Origin: Balanoglossus misakiensis
Taxonomy: Eukaryota; Hemichordata
Length of the DNA: 64,000 bases
Direction: 5' to 3'
NCBI GenBank assembly: GCA_040954595.2
Contig: CM082580.2
Span: forward strand, 14,632,001 to 14,696,000
Shown: one piece after another, positions 54,794 to 64,000 of the stretch
Numbering within the stretch: the stretch's first letter is position 1
Layout of the letters: every line of letters starts with the position of its first letter
The notes under the pieces: model-generated
What the model saw: only the letters and a program-made list of their open reading frames with translations
What the model was told of the DNA's origin: nothing
Databases searched by the model: none
Program-made: the position numbers and the translations under genes

Positions 54794-57700
54794 TTAGCCA
54801 GTCAGGGGTTTCAGGTCCACTCGTACTTTTTCATCACAGCTGAGCATTCCAACAGTTGGGAAGAACCCGCCCTGTGGTATCCTGACTTCCCGTCTTCCAA
54901 CAGTTTTACCATTCCTTGTGAAGAAAATCTGGTTGAAAAAGAGGAATGCCTTGTTAGTATCATGGCCTGGAATAAAAGTATCCTACTTCTGATTAGATTG
55001 GCAAACAAATGACAATGGGTGATATCAGAAAGAGAAGAACAACCAGTAGTTATGTTTTGTACCCACTCTCACAAGTCTGTTGCTAGCATAAAGAGCCACT
55101 AGAACAAATCGGTTCTAACCAGTTTGGCAATTTCTGTGTAACCAAAATATAGTACATGTAGTATAATGTGGGTTGGCTCAATGTTTGTGAACATGTAATG
55201 TACACATGACCATTGTGTGAATGCATGAGACACAAACTGCAATGTTCAACTTGCAAGTACACTTAGTCTGTCCTGTAATATTTGAATCCATTCATACCTG
55301 TACTTTGACCCCATCTTCTTTGCCATCCTGATACCACTCTTCATCTTCTGAACTACTGTCTAAGTACTCTTCCAATTCATAAAAATCATTGACATGATCA
55401 TCGTCATGGTGATGACGCCCTGGCTCTTCTGCTCTGTCATCATCACTTTCAATGTCACTATAACAAAGAAGTTACAAACTCAGATGATGAGCCTTCACAG
55501 GGAAAATTCTGAATTCATGCAGGATATTACTTACACAAACATAATATTTTGGAGTCTAACCTCATAGATGTTGCTGACTCAGTTCAGTTTTTCCTGAAGA
55601 TTTTCCCTTCCATTCAATTCATCAGCACTTTGTTATAATTTCTGTCAGGTAGTTTGCCAGATTTTATTAAGCAGTGGTAACTTCATTTACATGTACTCAT
55701 AGATGTCTTAAACACACACTGGATTATATTATCAAATTTATTATGAATTCCAATAAAAAAACAGTAAGGGTTTACTTCTAATGATGAGTCACAGATGCGG
55801 TGATGGCAGAATGAAAGACTCACTGTAAATTCTCACCTTTCAGCTTGGTAATCCCTGGGAAACATAATACCACAACCCATTACATCACCTTTATAACATC
55901 TAGGTCCAAAGGGATCACCTATACCACTCCCTTTGAAAATTTTACCATCATCTAGTGGGCATGGAGGTGACAGCACACAAAGGAAAAAATTAACAAAAAA
56001 CAACACAGTTTTAGAGGCTGAAATTCAAAATGATACAAACTCTTGAAAATTATACAAAAATTACTATGAAGAACACTAAATGATACAAAACAATGCGGCA
56101 TTGCAAGTTGTATGTAATGTTGCATTGTCAACACAGCACAATACAAATGTATCTGTGCAATGGGGACAGCACTTTTTTGGACTGAAATCTCTCTAGGCAA
56201 AAGACAGTCAAATATACTGTAAAACGGGTTATTTTCGCGATATCAGAAGAGGCACGCGAGGATTAATTTTCGCATTCTTGTATTTCAGTAACTGCATCGT
56301 TATCTCCGAAAAACATTATATTGTACGCTTATTTGTCACATTTGTAGCAAGATTCTTGGCCACAAACCACGATGTTCAAATAAATTGCACAATGTGTAAT
56401 AAAATCATGAAACCGCAACCATATTAAAAAATTACCTGCACTTCCAAACTGAAAACATTTTGTTGCGAGTGTGTTTTGACTATATTTAGGCAGATTTTTT
56501 ATTTTCGCATTCTTTTGGCTCTCGCGTATTTTGCGGAAATTTATTGTTCATGAAAATAACGTTTTTACAGTATGCATCTATCACTTACCCGCATGATAGG
56601 CAATGGACCCTTTATTCCAGCCAGGATGTCTGTGTTTTGGATAGTCTCTATGTGCTAATCCTATGGCTATGTAGCAGTTTTTGCCTGGGTCTACAATTTC
56701 AATTTCAAAGTAATGATTTGTTGGTGTCAGTGGTTTCTTAGCCTGTGCTAAGCCCACATCAGCTATACTGCGGCCCCTGCCAACATATTCCAGTGTCTAA
56801 AAAACGAAAAGATACTTGACGATTGTAAAATTGTAAAACTTTAGATGAACAAACCGGATCAGCAGAGGGTTGAGAGTACATGTATTAGCCATGCCTTAAC
56901 CCTATGAAAATGATAAATGAAAATATTGAACTGAGCACATGGCTGCCATAGCTTCTGATCCTCAGACTCATTTCCCAGTAGTAGAACCAGTTGCAAAATG
57001 CCAGGGACATACACACGGGATGAATAGCAACCGACCCACCAACCAATCGCAGCTCACGTACCATTTGTCACTAACACATAACCAAACAAATTATTCTTCC
57101 TACCTGTCCATTCACTCTGACATCATGCAGTCTGGCCCAATCATCTTCACAGCTGTCAATCATCATGTCCTCCTCTAAGTTCACAAAATCAGCGTCCATG
57201 TGAAGTCTGACCTCTTCACCAACTGAATGCATCCCAACTGCAGGAAACAACCCGTTGGCTGGCATCGGTGCCATCACGGTGCCAAGCTGTGCGAGACAGA
57301 TCAGAAACAACATGCACACCTGTAAAACTAACTTTCAATTTCAACTTATAGTATACAGTGTTTTTGTCAAATTTTATCATATAATGACCCTTTTCATTTC
57401 ATGAAGACTTTGGGCCAACTCCTCTGTCTCAGGCAATACTTAAAGGCACTGAGCACCCCATTTGTGTTAATGTCACGCACGTATATCAATGCAATTCATG
57501 TAGATCTTTCAATATTTGCACACAAACACAGTGTTGGTTCACTGAAGATGCATGTATTCAGTCGTATCAAATGATTTGAGCAATATGTGACAGACATGTG
57601 CTCACAACTGACACTGAAACTCAACCTGCCATATTGATTTAGTATTTTGCATAACATTGTCCACAAAGGAGAAAACAACATCCTTCCGGAGAAATTCAAC

Positions 57701-60700
57701 ACCAATGATGGCTTATTATGAAGAGAGAATATTCCCAAATCACAAGCATACACAGGGGTTAGAGGTCACTGCACTTATACTGAAAAATATGATGCTGTAC
57801 TTTTACACAGAAAATGTAGGCAATAGATTTACATTAAACCCTACTTATCACTATAGTAAGAAAATATCGCATATTTAATACGGAAAAAGAACAATTTAAA
57901 AGTCTGAAAGAGGTGGGTTTAGAGATCTGTCAGTATGATATTATTTTTCACGTTATACCATGTACACATCATGTGGGCAAGAATAAAGATCTCCCTTCCA
58001 ATGGTGTCAACATCTCTCCTTAATTATAATACATACTTCCAATGCAGATCCCAATCTTCTGGGACACTACAAATATATAAATTGCTATTAATTCAGCATT
58101 TTACCTCACAAACACCTCTTGTTTGTGTCTTGTTAATAATGTAAAAAAGCATGGATCACTCACTTCTTTTCCATTACGAGTGAAGAATACGGGGACTTGT
58201 TGTCGGACACCTTCATCGTAGTCGATCTGGTCAAATTTTATACCACAGCCCACTCTGTCCCCGCTCTGGCATTTGGGTCCAAACGGTCGTCCCTGACCGT
58301 TTGCCTTGAATAATCTGCAAAAACAGAACAGGAAAAGCTGCGATTTCAGTAAAAGTGTCTCATACATGATGACAGCGTAGTGGATAACTAACTGTCTCTA
58401 AAGCCAGCTTCAATGAACACTGTGACTCATCTATAGGGGCAACACTCACAATGGCCACGTCATATTTCGGAAACAACATCTGAATTGCTTTGACTTCAGG
58501 CAAGGCAAGACACTCACAAAATGCAATTTACCTGCTTTAATAACTCAATGTTCCTGAATGGTGAGTCAGGATATAAATCACCAAAAATTCCTGAGTTATC
58601 ACAAGACTGGGTTTTTGATAGGCAATCATACCATCTCTTTAATACTACTAGAGGAACAAAGTGAGCATCCACAGGGATCACGTTTGGAATATGTCTTTCT
58701 AGATGTCTATTCCTCACATCAGTGTACATGTGTGAAATGCCCCCTAATGCTTTGTTAGTCTTTTGTTCTCTATTGATTTTTTTCAGAAGTATATAAAATT
58801 CCTGCTAGATAAACCTGACAATTGGGGCGGACCTTTGAGGATAGGGTCACTAAAATCAATGATATCTTCAAAATGAATTTGAAGATATTTCTTTGTGTAA
58901 CCAAACTGTTAAAATGTGATTTGAAATGGTTTTCCAGCTACACCCATATCAGTGATATCAATCGTGAACGTGACCTTTGTAAAACACTGAAGTATCCGTC
59001 TGAGTATAAAAGTTGATAATCCCATAGGAATGACCAACACATGTTTTATACATGTATGTTCACACTCTGCTTGGGAAATACTAATCCACTAAAAGAATGA
59101 CAGGCAAATAATTGCAAAGCCCTGTCAAGGTTTGGCCAACATAAACGTAACTGAACAGGCGGGAGTATTTAAGGCAAGCAAAATGCGAAATTGGTCAGAA
59201 AATCAGTATAAATATTTGTGCTGGAAAAATAAAACAACTTTCTGGGGATTCACACCTGAACAACACTTATGCTTGTACACTGCTTTTGTTCTTTCTTTTG
59301 GTTACAACACATGACAAAAGCAGAGCTTTTTAAAATCTCAGACATGGCAGATCAGTAATCAGTAGTGCCTAATCTACAATGGGTTCCCTATTGTACATGT
59401 ACTACATACTTTCCATCATCACCATGATAGCCCACAGAATCAGCAAACCATCCTGGTTGTCGCTCCAGTTTATAATCTTTGGGTGCTAGCCCAACACCAA
59501 TGGTTCCTAATTCACCAGTGTCAATAATTTCAACCTGTAGGGGAAAAGGCATTAAATGTTAATGTTTTACACCCCTTTCACCGCCATTTCCTTGTATAAA
59601 GTCTAACATTGCTATTGAAAACAATGGAGTTGAACCATTTTGAGTGGCCACGCATTGAAATCTGTGAAATACACACTGAATTTAAAGGGTGACTGAGGAG
59701 CAGTAAGAGAACAAAGAAAATAAGAAATAGTTTTTAATATCAGCAAAATGAAAGGTCCAGAAACAATGTTTTAATCCTGTCTGGCCTTAAACTACAAATT
59801 GTTTCCAAATGGCTGCATACCCTCTGCTTGTCACATCGCATCACCAATGCATTAACCATTTTCACACAATGCACTCCTGAATGCTGAGTTGTAATGTCAA
59901 ATAAAACAGCCTATCTGTGTTTTCACAAATTAAATTACTGAATCCATCAGACAAGTCATTGTATATGCACATTTCTTTCAAGGACAGTAATGTGTACATT
60001 TTATTTTATTTCTCCCCACTATCTAAGCACAATGAGATTGTGTTTGTGCGGAAGATACTGTAAAAGCATTAGTGTTTCATTAGGTCTTAATTTAACTATT
60101 TAACTATTTTCATTGATTGATAACATCTGCTAAATTAAATCCCAGTGGAAGTGTAAAAATACAATATAACCCATTGTTTTATAGCTTAAACTTTAAAAAC
60201 CTAGCTAATGTGCTCCATACATAAACTGTGAAATTAAATCCTAGTGAAAATTAATGCTTGTACAGTAATGTCATCTCTGGTTCTGATTCGAATGGGACAT
60301 CAAAGATCGGCAACAAGTCAAGGTTCATACAGCACTGTAGTTTTAGTTCTTGGCTACGATAATGTTTTTGGGAGTGGATTCAACAACAACAACAATTAAA
60401 CTGATAGATTTGTTTATAATGTGCTTGTAAAGAAATTAGCCAATGATCATTCCTTTTTAATAATACAAGTTATTTCCTCCACTGTATTTGTATTTGGCTT
60501 TTAGTGTATATGTGTACTAAAATATGAGTTAATGTACATGTGTGTTCAGGGACAGCTTCAGATCAATATGCCCTACTCAAGCGTATAGATAGTGTGGTTG
60601 GAAGTTCAGAGGTTTTTTCATGAAGTCAAAATGTTGCTATGGCATAAAAAGAACACCTCATAAAAAGTAGGAGTCCAAAATAACTAAAATGTTTGTACAT

Positions 60701-61120
60701 TTCCAAACATTTATAACTTTCTATTTTTTTTCGTGTACTTTAAGAACACAGTGAGCACCAGCAAAAAGCATGGGGTAGCATCATTATGATTTGTTCAAAT
60801 TACTTTTTTCTGGTTGGATTCTATTACAAAAAATCCTTCTTACATGGTATCTCACACAAGAGAGTGTGGAAAACCCAACTTACCTCATAATAACTGTGCT
60901 CTGGTGATAGGGGTTCAGCAGCAATGTACAGACCTACCCTCTGCAACGGATCTGGCTGATAACTGAGCACATCACCCTCAACCAGTATCCTCTCATGCCG
61001 TACTTTATCTCTGTGGATCTCATAGTCTATCGGATTGGCTCTCCTCGGCCGGCCACCCAGGTGGATCCGGCGTATCCCACCATTCCTCACTTGAAGCACT
61101 AGTCCGTTACCTAACTCCAT
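54794..61120 (-). CDS. SPRYD3: SPRY domain-containing protein 3 (SPRYD3)
   Basis: Two-SPRY-domain protein conserved in animals; biochemical role poorly known, probably a protein-binding scaffold. Minus-strand exons: 61122-60884 (ATG at 61120), 59534-59410, 58314-58164, 57286-57104, 56796-56589, 55951-55837, 55457-55298, 54928-54794. The total is 437 residues against 442 in human, with matching phases. SPRY 1 blocks: GVGLAPKDY, ERQPGWFADSVGYHGDDGK, GRPFGPKCQSGDRVGCGI, FFTRNGKE, GLFPAVGMHS. SPRY 2 blocks: SIADVGLAQAKKPL, NHYFEIEIVDPGKNCYIAIG, HPGWNKGSIAYHADDGKIF, CYKGDVMGCGIMFPRDY, FFTRNGK, GGFFPTVGMLS. Between the last two lies an acidic His/Asp insert (DDDRAEEPGRHHHDDDH) in the place where human has a poly-Glu run. 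The exon starts two bases before ATG at a good acceptor, so upstream exon(s) are probably noncoding. Confidence 0.96.
59565..59640. repeat. Short TTAACCC repeat family, copy 5 (diverged)
   Basis: TTTACACCCCTTTCACCGCC then GAAAACAATGGAGTTGAACC. It resembles copies 1 and 2 and lies in a SPRYD3 intron. Confidence 0.4.
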
Positions 61121-61551
61121 ACCTTAGAAAAGAAATGTCACACAGAGAGAAAAACAGACATATCTCTAAGAAGGAGATTTCTCATCTTGTATTGCTTCAC
61201 ACCAGCAGTATTCTGTGCACACAAGATTATATTAGACGGGACAGTCTCAACATATTACAGAGAAGATTTCCCCCGGGGTGAGCATCACTTGCATGCTGCC
61301 TATCAGTAAATCCCACGTTTTATACGCTGTGTTGAGTCTACTCAATTTACGACCAAATATTACATTACGGTTACACAATCATGTATCATACAGCCTCAAT
61401 TAGTGTCAATCATTTTTTTTTCTGTTGTTGGAGACTCAGTCATCAGTTTCCACTGATAAGAGAGAACAGGTATATTAATCATCTACTGACAGCCACTGAA
61501 TATGTAATCCTGAATACCAACACATGTATGTGAGGGGAATAATAACAAGTA

Positions 61552-61730
61552 CAGTCAAACCTGTGTTAGTGACCACCTCTATATAGTGACCACCTCTATA
61601 TAGTGACCACTTAGTTACAGTCCCTGTGCAATTTACACGTGTATAAATTAACCTGTCTATAAAGACCACCTGTCTATAAAGGCCAGTTTGGTAAAGTCCC
61701 TTGACTGGCCACTATAGACAGGTTTGACTG
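61552..61730. mobile_element. TA-flanked mariner-type MITE, about 180 bp
   Basis: The ends CAGTCAAACCTGT and ACAGGTTTGACTG are perfect inverted repeats, bordered by TA on each side (61550-61551, 61731-61732), the Tc1/mariner target. Inside, GTGACCACCTCTATATA is tandemly repeated. No coding capacity. Confidence 0.75.
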
Positions 61731-61903
61731 TATGTGTGGTCGAAACTGAATAAAAAATCATCCCAAAAACAATATGTACATATCTGCACCTCACTCCCAG
61801 TGCATCATTTCAATAAAGTCAAATCAGGGTGTAGGTGGGTTCCATTCACATTTGAAGGATGCTGAAACAGATCTGATGGGGGAGCTATCAACCCTTTACT
61901 TAA

Positions 61904-62044
61904 GCAATAAAACACCCCCAGCCATGGTATATCACGAGATTTTGACCAGTTCACGACATATACGCACGAGCGATAGCGAGTGCGTATATGGAGTTGAACT
62001 GGTCAAAATCGAGTGGTATACCATGGCTGGGGGTGTTTTATTGC
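61904..62044. repeat. Long fold-back element, about 141 bp
   Basis: The left arm GCAATAAAACACCCCCAGCC and the right arm GGCTGGGGGTGTTTTATTGC are exact reverse complements. The pairing continues inward through ATGGTATA, GATTTTGACCAGTTC and CGCAC with few mismatches to a loop near 61974. A 144-codon ORF spanning it is an artefact. Confidence 0.9.
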
Positions 62045-63379
62045 TATTATATTATGCCAGTATATTGAAACTTTGCATAAAACATTTTAAAAAGGCATTT
62101 TCTTTAACTATGATATATGACTGTGGTATATGGCTAATATATCACGGTCACGTGTCGTGTCTCGACCAATCAAATAGCGTGATTTACACCATCAATATAC
62201 TGGTATAATATAATATTCAATATCTCTTTGATATCACAATTACCCTCTCAGCATCTACCCTGTACCTTTCAAATTAAAATATACCGTAGGTCGTCTTTCA
62301 GATTTTCTGTACATAGGGAAGGGGCGGGTCAAGTGAGTCTAATCCATGGGGTATATAGTCAGTCTCATGACCGTGAAAAATGTCTGCAAAAATCATGCAC
62401 GGCACATATTGATTACAATACAGTCAACATATCTGATCAGAGCAATACATGCACACTCACAGTACAGCCAGCCAGTTCAGATGAAGTGGTTTCCATAGAA
62501 ACATTATCTGCTGGAAATGTACATGTGATATACCACATGCACTGGTTTCTTTAGGCTAGCTAGCCTTTGATGGAGCTCTGACCATGCAAAAAAATTACAG
62601 TTTTTATCAGAGAAGAAGCCACCACTAATGTATACAGGTGTATCATCAAACTGCTGAAATAATGCTAGACACTGTTGCCAAGACAACCACTCAGATCGTA
62701 CCTTGATTGACATAATGATGTCAAAACCATAGTCACCATTCTCAAATCAATTTTGTAGTTCAATTTAGAATGTACAGACACCATGGCTTGACCAACAAAT
62801 AGTCTGACACTATAAAGTCTAACGCAATTATGTAGACTGAGAATGCTAATTACCAATTCTATGGCTGTTATATAACATGGCTAATCTCCTGTAATCACAT
62901 GCAGTGAATCTCGTATTTTAACAAAATAATAGCTTTTTATCATTTGGATAGGATGTTTTTGAGTGAAATGTATAAAAAAAATCGACAAATCATGGGAATT
63001 TCTGAATGTGATCGCCTAAAACTTTTAAATGAACTGCATAAATACAAAAGTACTGGATATAAAAGGATATCATTATCAAAAGGGAGATATTATATGCTTT
63101 AATCATGTCTCTATTGACTAGTGACTGATAGATTAGCTGCAGTATAGCCATAAACAGTTTATGCAGAAAACATGTCATTCAGCTTTTATTTATCCTGCCA
63201 AAAAAAATTTCCTGATAAACTAAGAGGTAAAATATTGAGCATACCAAATGCATTCATTTCTGTATGAAAACTCAACTGGCATCAATGCAGACGAAAACAA
63301 CAAATCAAACACCAATATTTCTGGAAACTAATAATGATGATGATGATTATTATTATAATTATATCATCATAAACAGTAG

Positions 63380-63380
<1 letters not shown>

Positions 63381-63470
<90 letters not shown>
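63381..63470. repeat. ATC/CAT trinucleotide microsatellite
   Basis: About 30 ATC units, preceded by shorter GAT/TAT tracts. It reads as a poly-isoleucine ORF (63264-63707), which is not a gene. Confidence 0.95.
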
Positions 63471-63471
<1 letters not shown>

Positions 63472-64000
63472 ATGATTCATCATCATTTATTTTTCTTTCA
63501 ATTCAACTGAGAAATCTTATTATCATTGAAGAAGAAAGCAATTTATATGCATGTATACTAAACATATGTTTACCCTTCAGTAATGTTTATCCTGGTTTGA
63601 CCTCTAAAATATCCTATAACAAAATGTATGTTGACACGCATAAATGCTTGCACATCACGTACATCAATCACCTAGCAGAGTACATCCGTCAACATTTAAA
63701 AAACTGAGTTGTCATAATGATAGGGTTTTGAAATTTTTTAAATATCATAATACATGTCACTTGGACTTTATAAACGTATGAATAGAAAATTGAATAAACA
63801 AATTATCACTGGGGCCGAAGGACACATGTGGAGGACAGGTCCACATTGATGACATTTTCGCACTTTTATAGCGTAACTCAATGTAAATATTCCACTTGAT
63901 GTGTCGTGGCGTAATTATAAAACTACATGACTATATACTGTGTACAGGGTGTTGGTCAACTATTTTGGTTTTGTGGTTGGCCAAATTTTAAAAGGGATCA

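Larger units (their letters stand above)
61123..64000. other. Upstream of SPRYD3: repeats, no supported coding exon
   Basis: Contains a mariner MITE, a fold-back and a CAT microsatellite. A noncoding SPRYD3 first exon could be here or to the right of the window; I could not pick one. Confidence 0.4.

Noticed and set aside
61774-62208. 144-codon plus-strand ORF
   Set aside because: It runs straight through the fold-back at 61904-62044; no domain.
63264-63707. 147-codon plus-strand ORF with poly-isoleucine
   Set aside because: It is a translation of the ATC microsatellite.

Overview
This is nuclear DNA of an invertebrate animal, not of a prokaryote. The genes are split into many short exons by GT-AG introns, the intergenic DNA is AT-rich, and microsatellites and small non-autonomous transposons are frequent. 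The conserved proteins resemble their human counterparts closely over full length, with the human order of domains. Together with the repeat content this suggests a marine invertebrate such as a hemichordate or another ambulacrarian, cephalochordate or lophotrochozoan. That placement is inference; the sequence alone does not fix the species.

Layout, left to right. (1) About 34-9540, plus strand: 3' portion of PRPF40A/B, a U1 snRNP-associated splicing factor with two WW domains, FF repeats and a basic/serine-rich tail. (2) About 10980-11507, minus strand: a two-exon gene for a 99-residue secreted prohormone that ends in a dibasic-released, two-cysteine peptide. It appears only after splicing in the correct frame and is the most novel item here. 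(3) About 15600-23011, plus strand: UAP1, the UDP-N-acetylhexosamine pyrophosphorylase. (4) 23012-30700: a long gene-poor stretch with probable UAP1 3' UTR, a tetranucleotide repeat and an inverted-repeat element. (5) 30739-40170, minus strand: VCPIP1, an OTU-family deubiquitinase. (6) 40717-42861, plus strand: PPP1R2, inhibitor-2 of protein phosphatase 1, head-to-head with VCPIP1 across about 550 bp. (7) 46695-48450, plus strand: RPL12, complete, 165 residues, with a pyrimidine-tract promoter start. (8) 48560-53100: a transposon cluster (hAT-like element, two TTAA-flanked MITEs, a long fold-back). (9) 54794-61122, minus strand: SPRYD3, a two-SPRY-domain protein. (10) 61123-64000: repeats and no coding exon that I can support.

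The conserved genes are housekeeping functions (splicing, amino-sugar activation, deubiquitination, phosphatase control, ribosome) and do not form a shared pathway. The exon models were checked by phase: the complete coding sequences (UAP1 512 aa, VCPIP1 1295 or 1309 aa, PPP1R2 191 aa, RPL12 165 aa, SPRYD3 437 aa, prohormone 99 aa) close in frame with no forced joins. PRPF40 needs one GC-AG intron.
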